A stretch of DNA of 64,000 bases. Origin: Sarcocystis neurona. Lineage: Eukaryota; Apicomplexa; Conoidasida; Eucoccidiorida; Sarcocystidae. Below the pieces are notes generated by a model that saw nothing but the letters and a program-made list of their open reading frames with translations, was not told the DNA's origin and searched no databases. Every line of letters begins with the position of its first letter. The stretch's first letter is position 1. Shown here in pieces: positions 25,341 to 38,271 of the stretch. The stretch lies in the NCBI GenBank assembly GCA_000727475.1, contig KL647288.1:7963414-8027413 (forward strand), in the 5' to 3' direction. The position numbers were made by a program, and so were the translations under genes.

Positions 25341-28300
25341 CGCCTTTTTCGCTTTCACCTTCGACTGCCACATTTTAATCGTCGCCTACCAGAGAGCTGC
25401 AACTGCGGCAGATGCTGCGTTTCAGAGGATGCTTCTCCTGGAGCAGACGTCGCCAAAAGTGCTTTCCACCCGGCCGGCGGCGAACGAGCAGCAGCGTCAT
25501 TGTGCCGCAGGAGCTGTGTGCTGACTGTGCCGCTGCTAATGCTGCTGCTGCTCTCAGGACTGCTTCTGTTGGTTCCTGTCTGCTTTGGCTGCTTCTCCCA
25601 TTGCTGACATGAAGGCTGCTGGTATGACGGGCACAGCTGCTAGAGCGGTCAAGGAAGGGCAAGCGTGTCTAGGTGTAAGTGTCTCGCATTCATACGGAGA
25701 AGAATAGCGCCGGCAACATCAGTAATCGCAGGGGTTTCTGTGAAGCTCGCTTAGCGTGCAGTGCTTTGAAACTAGCTTTGTTGCTGCTTCGCTGCTACCG
25801 CGGTTGCTGCATTCGGCTCTCCCTACCCTTCAGCACTAGCAGCAGCAACACCGCCAAAAGCAAAGCAGTAGCTTTCAGTATGCACATTTTGTATTCGCAG
25901 CGAATGGGGAGCCGCAGGAGGAGAGGAGGACGCCGAAAAGGACGCAATTACGAGACAAGCTGTGGAGCCCGTACAACAAGTACAAGGACAAGCTCCTGTG
26001 GTGGGGTTTGCAGCATTGCTGATCGGTGTAGTTTTTTGATCCTTCCGGCCTACTGCTGCTCCAGCAGTTGCCAGTATTTCTGCCGGTGCCTCTGCTGCAT
26101 TTGGTGCTGCGGGTGAAATGTCCAGGCCTACTTCACTAGTGGCTGCTGCTGGTGATGACGATGACGATACGACGACTAGCTATGAAGTTGCGGAGACACG
26201 TTTCCGTTACACAGTAAAAAAAGTGGCGTTCCACATTTGCGTTGGATCGGTTAAACAACCTTCCCTTGGCACCTTCGCTCTACTGCCCCCCTCTCGCCCT
26301 TCGCTCACGCTGCTGCTGCTGCGCTTGGGGCTGCTGATTTCCCCTGCTGTTGCTTGTTTGAAGATTGCTGCTTCGTTGGCTTGTGAGTCTGCTATTTATC
26401 TTGCGACACCCACTGTAGCGCGGTGCGACTTGAGTCTTCCCCCGCTGCCGCTGCTGCTGCTGCTGTTCCACGGCGTCCTCTCCTTTGATCTGTACTGCTG
26501 CTTTTATCTCCGACACGGGAAGGAGCACATAAAACCAAAACTTACGTGTGCCGTTGCTGCGGCTGCTACCGTTCGGCTACCGGTGGTACTTACATTGTCG
26601 TACCTGCCGTTGGTGTTGCTACAGCTGTTCCCCCAACTGGTTCACATGGTGCTCGCGTTGCAGCTTCTCTCCCTGCTGCTATCGAGAACGAATCTGCTTG
26701 TGGTGCCGCATAATTAGGAGTTGCTCCCCCTGCTGTTTGTTTTGGTGGAGCAGCTGCTTCTGCAGGCGTTATTTTTCGTGACAACTCGACGGCACTGGAT
26801 CACTTTGTACCTTGGCTCCTTGTATCGACCTGCCTTTCAATTTCTCTGCTCTACTTGCTGCTGTCTCTACCGCTGATGTTGCTATGCCTCGTGCTGCTGC
26901 TCCGCTTGCTGTTGCTATTGCAGGTGGTTCGCCCACGGCTGTTGCCGCGATCCCGCCTCCTCTCGCGGTTGCGCATCCGTCCTCTACTGCTGCTGCCGCT
27001 TTGCCAGGTACTGCCAGTCTGCCTGCGCTGCTGACCGGCGAGCAGCTACCCTACTACCAGCAGCAGCACAGACAATTTTGCTGCGAACACACACTGTCCT
27101 GCTACTTCCAGAAAACACATGAAGAATCTGAGCCTCTGTACAAGATGAGGCGAGGAATCAGTCATATTTCACTTGAGTAGCAGCAACACTGGTGCGTGGG
27201 TTCCGCGAAGACTGCAGATTCTGCGTCTCCAGTGCAGCGGCAAAGCATGTGCGAAGACGGGTCCGTTCCTTCTTTTCAGAGTTGAGAAGGAGCCCTCCGT
27301 AGCTCTGCTGCCACACATGCTCCTCCATCTCCTCCTTCTGGCCATGGTCCACCTCCTGCTGGTGCTCGTTTCTGGCTCGCTTCGTTGATGCTATCGCGTC
27401 AACGGGGGGCTAGCAGCAGTAGCTGCTGCCGTTCTTTCCTTTCACAAGCCTTCATACCTTTGTACGTTCAGTACACCAATTTGTGGCGGATTAGCACGTT
27501 CTGCCGTTGCCATGCAAACGACTCTCCGTTCTGCGGCCGGTGCCCCACGCCGCCTCGACTTGCTGCTGGCACGCATACGTTCCCTGCTGCTGCTGTTACT
27601 CACGTATCTCTTCCTTTCGCTGCTGGTAATGCTGACACATCTCCTGTTCCCTTCATCGCTGCTGCGTATACGAGTCCAGCGGATATTGCGCTCGTTCACT
27701 CTTTGGCCACCTCGTCCTGCGTCTTTTCTTCCTCTTGCTGCTCCTGCTGTCACATCGGTCACCTATTGCTGCTACCGCAATAGCTCTTGTCCAGTATGTC
27801 TGCTCTTGCCGCATCCGTTGTCCCCATGGCATCCTTGTTCTGTCTCGGTGTGAGCGTGACCTTCGGCTTAGAGTCGTTGCAGGTGTGCGGTGTGTCTCGG
27901 TCAGAGCTCCGCGGTTTGCTGTCGAATGCTACTGCCCTGCGGCTCGGCGACACATCCGTATTCTTGCTGCACCTACTCCTTAGGCTGTGCTTGCAGCTTG
28001 CTGATGACTGCGTACTTCCTTCTTGCACTGCTGGTCCTCTTGCTGCTGGTGCGCACTGCGGGTGCTGCTGCTATCTCTGCTAGGAGCTGCTGTTGTTTCA
28101 TGCTGCTGGTCTGCTGTTGGAGAGCTGTACGGGTGCTGCTGCTGTCTCTGCTAGGAGCTGCTGTTGTTTCATGCTGCTGATCTGCCGTTGGAGAGCTGTA
28201 CGGCCACTGCGGTAAACGCTGCCAGAGACAGGTGGACCCTCTGCTGCTGAGGTTTGGAGTGTCGCTGCCATTGCTGCTGCAGTAAGTGCTGGGTTGGCAA

Positions 28301-29720
28301 CTTCCGCTGCGAGTGCGACTTGCCGTCCGCCGCACTTCTGCGCTTGCAGACGCGCTTCTTTGGCTGCTGCGGTGCTACTTGTGCTGCAGCAGCTCTTCCT
28401 GCTCCTGCCCTAGGGCCCCTGGGCGGCTGGTGGTATTGCAGCCGCAGGATGCAGAAGGCAAGGTGACCCTGCGGCAATAGGTACAACCACGGACTAGCTG
28501 AGGGGTGAAGAAGTGCATAGTAGTTACGTGGAGAAATTATGGGACATACCGAGGTCGACAATGAAGTTGTCTAGAGCTTAACCAGCACTAGTGTGCTGCA
28601 TCTGTTGTAGACACCAGGACTACAATTTGTGCCTGACCGGAGTCGACGCAAAATAAGGCAGCTGCCACCCTCCTGCTCGTGGTCGTGGCGCTGCGGGCTA
28701 TGTGGTACAGCCGCCGGGCGTGACTGCACCGCCAACACTGCAGCATATGTACTCTGTCGCTGCCGCCGCTGGTGTCGCTGCCAGAGCACGTGTCTCTTCA
28801 TGTCGCTTTTGAGATAGATGGACGGGGCGGTTACAACTGATCTACGGGTCCGGAAATACCAGGACACGTGCCACCTGCCCTGCGCGACGACTGTCCTGCA
28901 GCAGCTCGACCAGCCAGTGGCTTTCCCACATTGTAAGGCGTGATCACAGGATCGCCGTCCCGGTTGGTCTTGCGGCCCCTCCTGCTCTGTGCCCACAACA
29001 GCAGCAGTCGTTAGTTTTGGTGATACCTGAGAATCCTGGACAGAAGCCTGCGAGTGATCTCGCTGCCGCCCTGGCTGCCACCCGACGGCTCCACGAATTA
29101 GTTGTTATTGCTGTTGCTGTTGTTATTCCAACTAATGCTCTTCTACCTGCCCGTGGTGTTACAAGCTGACACTGTGGTGAGTGTGGCCACTGCGGATGCT
29201 TTGATATGGCGGCTGGTGTTTCTAGTGCTGACGCTACTACTACTGCAGCATTTACAACTGCTGGTAGCGCTGGGCGTCTCCCCGCCGATCCCGTGACAGC
29301 TTTTGCTGTGCTGTCGTTGCCGGTGTCCTCGTTGGATTCCTGGTAGTGCTGCTGCAGTCAGTGTGAGGCACAGAGGGCGTGTGCTTACCTATCAATGGTG
29401 ACAAGGAGGGCAGAGAACGCTGCAGCTCTTTGGTGCTGCCGATGCGGCCTCAGAGGAATAAGGAGAGGAAACAGCACTACCGGACATGAGGCACTTTGTA
29501 AAGCTGCTTCGCGTGATGATCCATTTATGCAGAAACCTCCGTGCATTGTGTCTTGATGCTTCGTATGCTCTATATAGGGATGCTGCCACTCCTCCTTTAC
29601 GCGCACGTCACCCTCTTGCAGCTTCTCCTCCTTCAGACGCAGGAGGTGGTGCACCTTGGGGCTACTGCTGCTAATGCAGTGCTAGTGCAGGAACGGCTGC
29701 GCTATTCTGTCTTCTTCGCT
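25340..29720. repeat. Degenerate CTG/GCT block
   Basis: Plus-strand CTG/GCT/TGC composition throughout, interrupted by short normal segments (26190-26260, 27060-27200, 28440-28600, 29400-29560). Open frames up to 199 codons occur in several frames without convincing starts or splice consistency. Confidence 0.7.
28061..28202. repeat. 71-bp tandem duplication
   Basis: Copies 28061-28131 and 28132-28202 differ at about three positions and share TCTCTGCTAGGAGCTGCTG. Because 71 is not a multiple of three the duplication shifts any frame crossing it, which argues against coding on either strand here. Confidence 0.9.
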
Positions 29721-30966
29721 GGTTGCTAGAATCCGTCGCTAGGTACCACGGGGAATATCTGCAAACAGGCTGCTGTTTGTCAGCGCACTGCACAGTCACG
29801 ATCTGCACCACTGGTCGCACCGGTACCTCAATGTACGGACAACAAGCTGCTGCCACTGTGGGAGCCGCGGCCTGCACGCGCAGTTGCTGCTACGGTTCGT
29901 GCCACAGCTTCCCCACTGCTGCTGATGAAGAAGATGCCCGCTTCAGGTTGGTGGCGGAGGCCTCTGTTCAGCTTCCCATTTCCAACGCTGCTCTGCGGGT
30001 CCTACTCGAGTACGACGATCGCCATTGAGCGATAGGACCTGCCGTTGTCGACGCACCTCGCACAGGAGGCACCAGTAGCCATCCTCGCAGTAGAACATCC
30101 TCCGCTTGTGTCGGCACAGCGCCGTACATAGCAACTTTCTTTACGGGACAGCAGCAGACGCGACACAGCAGCAGCTCCAGAAGCAACTGGAGATGTTTAA
30201 GCAACTGGAAATGTTTATGTCCGTGGACAGCTCGAAAAACTAGGCAACTTTACTGTAGAGCTACATTAACGCAGCCCCGCTGCGCCGACAGCAGCAATAG
30301 CAGGCGAGTGCATCAACTGCAGCGCGACGCCACCGAGAAAAGGCGACAGCAGCGGCGCCCGAGCAGCAGTTGCGAAAACTGCCCACAATATATCCCCGCT
30401 GGCGCGGGAGGCTCAACTCGGAGTGTCACAATTGTCTGTACATGTCTGCGCTGAGATAGTTACAGATAGAGCTATACACGCATTGGGCGGGTAGAAATGT
30501 AGCACATCCGTATATATCAAGAAACACGCGTCCACACGTGTAGACAAGTATGTACATTGTAGAATCGAATGTACTCACGCAACTATTTGTACGTGTATAT
30601 TTGTAGAGAGACGAGCAGAGACGTACCATTCCTCAGATGATGGGCTAGACAAGTCGTAGGCGCATAGGTATATTTTAATAATGACGGGAGAGACCTTTTG
30701 GTACCACCTCCTCGACGTGCTGTCGGAAGGTACGTCTCAAGCAACCGCGTCTGCACGATACAACGTTACGCACACACGTGTGTGCACACGTTGGTATCGT
30801 TCTATACATATAAATGTACACATGTGACTGCATAGAGACAGATGTTCTTGTACCTGTGCGATCGCATATTTACCTCTGCACCGATCTCTAAGTGCAGGCA
30901 GGGAATACAATTCCGTCTGTACATATATATATATATATCCTAACGAATCAACACATCCCCCGCTTA
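29721..30966. other. Mixed region upstream of the 31 kb candidate
   Basis: A plus frame ending at 30028 (EEDARFRLVAEASVQLPIS) is protein-like and could be a terminal exon or an upstream exon of the 30968 gene. A minus frame over 29943-30134 with FYCEDGYWCLLCEV competes with it. Between 30430 and 30960 the DNA is AT-rich spacer with (TA)n at 30921-30938. Confidence 0.45.
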
Positions 30967-30967
30967 G

Positions 30968-31808
30968 CATCCACACCACGCAAGTGCGATGCCTGTAGCC
31001 CCAACTCTCGAAGTGGCCACGCGCTGCACGACTGAGAAACTGCGATCCATTTCTCGCAAGCAGCAGCCCGAGCAGCAGCAGGACGACAGAATTTTAATAG
31101 AGAAGATCGTCGAAATAATCTGTTCAATCCTGGGCCAACCGGACGGATGCGGTGGTTGAATAACACTGTACATGGTGCGCTCGTCGATTTACATTGTCTA
31201 ATACCTGTGGTGCGTACACCTACACATTCATACAGACATACATACTTGCTGCAGAGATATTTACACGTATGTGATGCAGAGCTTCGGAAAAGTGTTGACC
31301 GACGAACAGATATGGGATGAGTTATACACCAAGTACGTTGCACGCAAGCGCACGAGTAACAAATCCACCAGGTACATCTAAGGAACACGCGCGCTGAAAA
31401 ATACAGTCTGATCTCCGTGGGGCTGCTGCAGCGGCATCTGCCACTGCTGCTGCCGCTGCTACTTCTGACGGCCAAGGACTGCGGCCACTGCCACTCCCGC
31501 TGGGGTCGTGCTGCCCCAGGAAGCTTCTGGTTGGAACTACTACTGTTCGTGCTGCGCTTCATCTGACTCGCGCTGGTCCTACACAACGTCTGTCTTCCAT
31601 CCATGACCGGTGGTGTTTCCTGCCGCAGTTGTTGCGGCGTGTGCTGGGATTATTATTGCATTCATTTATGGAGATTTTGCTTGTCTTCCCTGCACTAGTC
31701 ACTTCCTCTCAGCGACTCCTGATGTTTGCTTCTGTCTCAGTTGCTGCTCTCTCAATCTGCACTCTTGCCGCTCCTGCTGGTATGACTTCCTGTCATTCCG
31801 GCCCATGA
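30968..31808 (+). CDS. Small spliced candidate gene with hydrophobic C-terminal half
   Basis: Not recognised. Three exons fit: 30968-31151 (acceptor CCCCCGCTTAG, in-frame ATG at 30989), 31236-31371 (donor CCACCAG/GTACAT) and 31520-31808 (acceptor GCTGCCCCAG, ends TGA). Phases 1 and 2 match at the two junctions, and the introns are 84 and 148 nt. From the ATG the product is 195 residues. Exon one carries DDRILIEKIVEIICSILGQ, exon two SFGKVLTDEQIWDELYTKY, both clearly protein-like; exon three is Leu/Val-rich with possible membrane segments (RRVLGLLLHSFMEILLVF). Each exon is short, so none stands out as a long open frame. The first donor (GTGGTT) is weak. Exon three lies at the edge of a CTG-rich block and is least certain. 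An earlier exon could exist, because the frame is open back to the acceptor. Confidence 0.4.
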
Positions 31809-34800
31809 ATCACTTCGGCGCTACTACTCGCGATCTGCCAGTATCCTTGCAGGTGCAATAATGGCCTCCACGTTGAGACAGCACGTGGTTGTTCTGATAG
31901 ATGCCCACTCGGGCTGCTTCAGCCTGTTAAGAGCTACCAAATTGCAGGCCTTTCTGCTGCGCCCGCAGCGAACTGCTGCTGCATTCGGGCTTGCTGCTGG
32001 TTGTCACGGTAGTGCTACTCTGCGTCAGCACTGGTTGTGACTGCTGTCGTTGACCTGCTGCGTTTGTTGTTCGACGAGCTGTCATTAGGTCGCTACGTCT
32101 GCTGCCCCTAAAGTGGTCGCCCCTCAAGTCGGTACTACTACTCTTGTGTGGAAGATGTTCTTCTCTTGATTTACGGCTTCCACAAGTATATGGGTGACCG
32201 TGTGCTCCAGGAAATTTGTTATAGGAACAGTGCAGTACCTCTAGAGCACGCATACCTCCACGCACCGGCCCGAAACTCCGTGTCTCTCTATTTCTCCACG
32301 GGGCGTTACCCTGGGCAATGACCGGCTGCCGTACCGTGAGGAAGCCACGTTCCTCTGCTGTAGCTGCTTTTACCTACTGCAATAGTTGCCTACCACCGGT
32401 GCGCAGAAATGCAGTGCGCTGCTGTTCCTCTGGCCAGGGCTGTAGCCTTGAAGTGCGTTCAGCGGTCCGCAGCAGCGGCACCCATACAGTACGAGCAACG
32501 CAGCAGAGTGGGGGGAATGGAAGCCGCAGCAGAACGTTGAGCGACACGCAGTTTTAGGATGCTGGTGCTAGCGTCGAGGGTGGAGGGGCAGGAGCAAGCA
32601 GCAGACCGTCAAGCACCACCTGCAAGAGGACGAGGCGCGCAGCAGCGACAACAACCTCCCCCTGGGACGGAGGATCGGGGCTGCAGTTCTTTTCATTTGC
32701 TGAAGCAGCAGCGGCAGTGGCAACCTGTGCAGCGCCGCATCGTTCAGCAGATGCGCCGACAACGGCAGCACCAACAACCTGACTAAGGAGATGCAGAGGA
32801 AGAAAATGCTCCCCAGGAGCATCCCGAGAAGCAGCAAGTGGCTGTCACAAGAGATCCAGCAGCAGTGCCACCAGGTACACATCGTAGCAGATCGAAACAG
32901 CACTCTTCGAAACTTGGGTGAAGCGTCTGTGTCAGCTGGTACCTATGATTTCATTTCGTCTGCTGCGTGTGCCACTCTGGTGGACCACGTAATTCTCCGT
33001 TTGTTCCAAGCATTATTGCTCTGCTCCACCTGTCGTTATAGTTCTGCTCCACGTACTACGGCTGCCACCGCATAACCTGCTACCACTGCAGCAATCTGCT
33101 GTGGTGCGCTGCTCTACATCTGCTACTGTGCTTCCAGGATTGCATTTGCTGGTGTCGCCGCATTTGCTGGTGTACGTCTCCTGGTGCGTCTACTGATGTA
33201 GTGATTGTGGACCGTAGGCACTTCCGCACCGCGTGTGCTGCATCTTCTATTGTCCTCGTTGCGTTACCTGCCTCGCTTCGTCTGCTGCATTAGCTGTCTT
33301 ATTCCCCGTGCTGCTGTCAGTCGGCTGCATCTGCTGCGTTCTTCCTGCTGCACCAACGGTCTATGTCTCCTCTGATCATCCCCCGCTGCTCCACAGCCCC
33401 TGCTGCATCTGGCCGTGTCTCTTCTTTGAATCCTGTTTGTTCCGCCCGCTGTTTCCGCAGCCTTACTTCCCCTATTGCATCTCATTTTCTGTTTTTTATT
33501 CTCCCTTATTCATTTGGTGGCACGGGGACGCCGTGGCGGTGGCGGTCCACTGGGATGTCTCTTTTCCGTGTACGCGGAGTACGAACACGAGGCTGCAACA
33601 GCGGTGACACGCGCGCGCAGACAGCGGCGGCACACAGACAGCAGCCACCAGTAGCCACAGCTGCCGCAGCCACAAGCAGCGGTGGCAGGTGTACGCGGCG
33701 GCATTGGACGTTGCAAGAACCAGCAGCAGTAACTGCCATTCGAACAAGAGTATCACAAGCAGCACTTGAAAAAAGAGCTGCACGGTGAATGTTCATCGCT
33801 TTTGTCGCCAACCAGTCGCTTCGAGGAACAGCAGTAGGGGCAGGGCAGAGGCACGTGGTGTAGCGCAGCATCAACAGCAGCATCGGTGCCACAGAAATAC
33901 TACCAGTAATGAGAGCAGCAGCTCCACCCGTTGAAACGCTGCTGTGCCGGCGACACGAGGAGCAGCCTAGGAGTAGTAGGGGAGAGGAGCGCAAGAGCAG
34001 CACCAGCGTCCTGCAGAGCACCGTGAGCGGCAGCAGTCAGCAGCGCAACAATAGCAGTCCAGCTGCGTCGGCCCGGTACAGCAGGTGAAACGGCAACACC
34101 AGGGGCAGCAAGGAGCAGATGTGTTTTATGCGACGAGGCCACTGATAAGTCGTCTTCTTAAGAGGAGGAGGACGAGGGGAGGGGCTTTCCAAGCCAAATG
34201 CCTACAGAGTTTCGATGTGTTCTCTTCTCTCCTGCGCGATACGCCCTCCTGATGATGCCCTTCCAGTTGCAGCAGTGACACACACATTGAAGTGAAGCGG
34301 CAATGGCCGCAGCAGCTCGCGTCGAGAGCGTTTCGGCGGCCGTGCTACTTTGGAAGCAGTCATCCCGCCAGCTGCTCTGATTTATCGATACGCGCATTTT
34401 CTCATTTTCGTCGCTAACAAGGTCCTATTCGTAGTCTCCTCTCCCTTTCTCCACCAACGTGTCCACTTGGGACTACGGCTGCTGTGGCGACACCGCTCCA
34501 GCTACTACACGCACTTCGCTGCACTGGTGCTGTTCGCACTGCAGAAAACCTCGTAGCGGCGCCGCTGCAGCCGGGCCTGCAGCCGCAGAGGGACACTGTC
34601 GAACAGGAGTTCCCCACAGAGGTTGCCGCCACGCGAACTTCTGCCGTACGAACAACAGCAGCAGGGGCAAGAGCGCTAGGCGCAGGCAGCAGCACGAGCA
34701 GCAGAAGCAGCCGGAGCACGGGACTAGTAGCAGCCGTCCTTCCCGAACGGCTGAAGAGCTGTCGCCCCGTGGTTAGGGGACTAGCAGCACCTGCAAGACA

Positions 34801-35270
34801 CACCCGAGTTCCGAGCATTTTCTCTGCAGCTGGCACAGCAGAACCGAAGCGACAACAGGTGCTGTACCGCATGGGGAGAACGCGGAGAGGAGCACTAACA
34901 GCGGCGGCAGCAATAGGAGCAGCGACACCAAGCAGCAGCACCAGCGGCGACGACACCAGCGGTAGAGACTACAGCCCCATATGCAAAAACAGCAGCAGTA
35001 AATACCCTCTACAAAGAAAAGAAGGGACAGCGGCACCAGTATACACACCGGTTACTGGCGTTCGCACGTTGCCAAGGAGCCAGCAGCAGCTCCAACAGCA
35101 GCAGGAGCATCCACTTCCGGCCCGCTCCATGAGATGAAGTGAAACGCGCGCTAGTGAAGGATGCAACGGCAGCCTCGTCTTCTTTCCAGTAAAAGAGAGG
35201 AGTACTAATACTGCTACCAGAGAGCAAGCTTGTTGGTGGCTGCGGCCGCAACACGGACGTACGTAACAGA
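31809..35270. repeat. Trinucleotide blocks with an orientation switch near 33.6 kb
   Basis: CTG/GCT composition to about 33.6 kb, with a short CAG-rich interval at 32460-32790, then CAG/GCA composition from about 33.6 kb onward. Plus frames at 32791-33075 (YDFISSAACATLVDHVILR) and 33233-33607 are open but unanchored. No supported gene. Confidence 0.6.
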
Positions 35271-35272
35271 AG

Positions 35273-37426
35273 ATGGATATGGACGACCAAGGCCACCGTA
35301 CCAGCCCCAGCCCCAGATGCAGCGACAACGGGGTCGGCTGCAGCAGCTTCAGCCTGCTGACTTCCAGTCTTACCAGCTGTCAAAGCAACTATAGCAGCAC
35401 CAGGTGCAACAACAGCGGCGAATACAGTAACAACAACACCAGCAGCAGCGGCACTTGCAGCACCAGCGGCAACGGCTGCGATTGCCCCAGCAAGACTAAT
35501 GGCGGCAGCTGTCAAAGCTATTGTATCAGCAACCGTCGAAGCAATTGCAGCGACAATGAGACCTGCTGCAGCCAAAGAAACAGCGACGGCAGACCTAGCA
35601 ACAGCAGTAGTGGCTCGAATTACTATGGCCGCACCTCAAGTAGCAGCCCCTCACGTAGTCACGACATACCCAGTGACAGCAGCAGCAGCACCATGCAAAG
35701 CCACAGCGATAGCGGCAATGCGTGGAGCCGCCGACGCTATAGCAGCCCCACGTGCCATGACGAGCCAGTAGAGCAATGCAGCACAGACGATCTATCGACG
35801 CGTGTGCTGGTCACGCCTCCAACGCGGTCGCTGGAGCGCAGGAACAGCCACAACAGCAGCAGCGGCAGCACTACGAGCAATACGAACACCGCCGGCAACG
35901 CTGGCTGCAACGTCAACGACAACGGGAGCAGCAACAATAGGAGGAGCTACGGAAACAACGGCGGCGCCAACGGTGGCAGCACAAAGAGTAGCAGCAGAGT
36001 CACCAGTAGCTCCCTCACGCCTATCAGCAGCCCCAGCAGCAGCAGGGATAGCAACGGCATGTGCCTCCGCCGTAAATTGGGATGCGGCAGACAGGCTTTT
36101 GCTGCTGTATGCTCTGCTGCCGAAGCTGCTGCTGCTGCCGGAGCGGACCGACCTCGCCGTCGCACCGTGCGAACAGGTGAAGAAGAAGATGCAGCAGCAT
36201 CAGCAGACGGTGAACGTCCCTGCCGTGAGAGACCACGGCGCGCACCAACAGCAGCAGGTTTAGCAGCATGTCCAGAAGAGCAGAGAATCCATAGCGGGAG
36301 AGCAGACGAGCAAGAAGCAGGTGCTGCAGCAGGCGAGAAGGAAGAAGAGGAGGAGCCCGACAATGAAAGTGTCAAGAAGGGGAGACAACAGGTGCAGCAG
36401 CAGCAGCAGCTAGGCAGTACCGCTGGTCGACGGAACATCGGCACGGCAACCAGCAGGATCGGCAGCACCAGCAGAGGAAACAAAGAAGAACACAAGCAGG
36501 AGGAGGAGGAGCAGCAGCAGCAGCAGAGCACCACCAGGGAGGCAACATATCAGGGAGGCAGAGGAGGGAAAGCAGCGGAGGCGTCGACAAACGTGTGCAG
36601 TGCACGGGTCTGTTCCTACTCCTTACGCAATTCCCTGCGAAGGCGTGCTGCTCCGAGCCCTCTCCGGCGGGCTCCAGTAGTAGCACGGTCGTCTTCTCCA
36701 GCAGGGGAAGCAACCCGACGCTCTGCTGCTGCTGCTGCGGCTGCTGCAATCCCTACTGCTCCCCTCACACGCGCGGCAGCCGCTCGCCTTTCACCTGCGA
36801 CGGCAGCACGAAGCCCAAGAGCAGCACCAGGCAGAGGGCAGCGTGCTGCTGCCTCTCCTTCGACGCGACGAAATCTCTCGATTGGCGGAGCTGCTGGCGA
36901 GGGGCGCGGCAGCGGGAGCCGGAGCAGAAGCAGCCGGAGCAGAAGCAGCCGCAGCAGGAGCCGGAGCAGAAGCAACAGCGGCGGAAGCAGCAGCAGCAGC
37001 GGCAAGAGAAAAACCAGTGACAGCCTGGCGTTGAGGAGCAGCACTAGCAGCAGCAATGACGGCCAGAGAACTGACGACAGCAACAGCCGGAGCAGGAGAG
37101 AGTGGGACAGGAGGGGCAACACCGGCGGCGCACCCACCAGCAATGGCAGCGGCAGCAGCAACACCGCATACAATAGCTATACAAACAGAAACAGCAGCAA
37201 CAGAAGGAGTCGCAGTATCAGCGACAGCAACACCAGCAACGGCAATGGTGCCGGCAGCAGCAGGAGGACGAACCCCAGAAGAGCGTGTCGGTCGGGTGAC
37301 CCTGTTCCCTGCGGCTTGGAATGGACTCGCAGGCTCGTCGCCGCAGCCAAGGAAAAAGCAGCCGTATGTACACCGTCTTTCACCGCCAGTTACCGTCGGC
37401 GGCTACTCAGTGACACAATTACGTAG
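35273..37426 (+). CDS. Long Ser/Asn/Arg-rich open frame, coding status doubtful
   Basis: ATG-initiated frame of 717 codons ending TAG. It is Ser/Asn/Gly-rich to about 36060, Ala/Glu-rich to 36540, then Ser/Arg-rich with SRSRSSRSRS-type repeats near 36900-37000. No domain is seen. The DNA is a CAG/GCA/AGC block, in which stops are rare in every frame, and around 36120-36360 another plus frame looks more like real coiled coil (VKKKMQQHQQTVNVPAV), interrupted by a single TAG. The SR-like repeats would resemble a splicing factor if translated, but this could equally be a decayed gene or non-coding repeat. Confidence 0.25.
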   Translation: MDMDDQGHRTSPSPRCSDNGVGCSSFSLLTSSLTSCQSNYSSTRCNNSGEYSNNNTSSSGTCSTSGNGCDCPSKTNGGSCQSYCISNRRSNCSDNETCCSQRNSDGRPSNSSSGSNYYGRTSSSSPSRSHDIPSDSSSSTMQSHSDSGNAWSRRRYSSPTCHDEPVEQCSTDDLSTRVLVTPPTRSLERRNSHNSSSGSTTSNTNTAGNAGCNVNDNGSSNNRRSYGNNGGANGGSTKSSSRVTSSSLTPISSPSSSRDSNGMCLRRKLGCGRQAFAAVCSAAEAAAAAGADRPRRRTVRTGEEEDAAASADGERPCRERPRRAPTAAGLAACPEEQRIHSGRADEQEAGAAAGEKEEEEEPDNESVKKGRQQVQQQQQLGSTAGRRNIGTATSRIGSTSRGNKEEHKQEEEEQQQQQSTTREATYQGGRGGKAAEASTNVCSARVCSYSLRNSLRRRAAPSPLRRAPVVARSSSPAGEATRRSAAAAAAAAIPTAPLTRAAAARLSPATAARSPRAAPGRGQRAAASPSTRRNLSIGGAAGEGRGSGSRSRSSRSRSSRSRSRSRSNSGGSSSSSGKRKTSDSLALRSSTSSSNDGQRTDDSNSRSRREWDRRGNTGGAPTSNGSGSSNTAYNSYTNRNSSNRRSRSISDSNTSNGNGAGSSRRTNPRRACRSGDPVPCGLEWTRRLVAAAKEKAAVCTPSFTASYRRRLLSDTIT

Positions 37427-37439
37427 ATCTATTGCTTAG

Positions 37440-38230
37440 AGCAGGTGCAGGCCTCTCTACAGGCCTGTCTGTATATCTCCCGATCATCCCTCGCAGCACA
37501 TCTATATATGTGAATAGTTACGTGGTGCTGTTGAACTCTCTCTCTCTACATATATATATATATATATAGTTGTGTAGCGCTGTTGATCGACCTCTCTGTC
37601 TCCCTCTCTCCCTCTTTATGTATATATACACTTACGTAGTATGTTCTCGTGACCCGTGTCTCTGTATGCATCGGTATGTCTCCAGTTATGTAGTGCCCTC
37701 TGTTGATGTCTCTCTCTTCCGTTCTCTACCCTTCTCAGTAGAGAGAGACATGTGTGTGTCGACCCGCAGGCATGTACAGCAGAAGTATACGACTATGTGT
37801 ACGCAGGAAAGTCGCTGCGTTTCTATCTGTCCACGTGTGTAGAGATGTCTAACAGAAACACAGACGGCTGAGTAGCTGCCACAGGTGTGAATCTGCGTAG
37901 GCTTTGCTGTACCTGCGTATCAACAAGCGCGTCGGCGGCGCGCGCTTACTGGGTTTTTTCAGTTGGCGCTTCGTGTGTGGAGGACTGCCTTGGCGCCTCC
38001 TCTTCAGTGTCTCACCAGCAGCTTGTGTGGGGAGGATCTCTGGGACAGTTGCTCTTGTGGCAGTCGCAGCAGCAGACCTGAGCCCAGTCGGTTTGAAGAC
38101 ACACAAATTATATACATGTATATATATATATATATACAGAACAGGTGGATATATATATATATATATGTAGATATATGGAGGTAGGTGTGTAGTAGAGATA
38201 CCAGAGAAGTCAGTCTGCACATATGTGAAA
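37440..38230. repeat. Pyrimidine-rich spacer with diverged tandem repeats and (TA)n
   Basis: Between 37505 and 37720 the words AGTTACGTGGTGCTGTTGA and TCTCTCTCTCTACA-TATATA recur in diverged form three or four times. (TA)n at 37550-37568, 38120-38136 and 38150-38166. No gene supported before 38272. Confidence 0.6.
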
Positions 38231-38271
38231 CCGAGAGTGGTAACGCCCGAAAAGTGCGCTCCCATACACAG

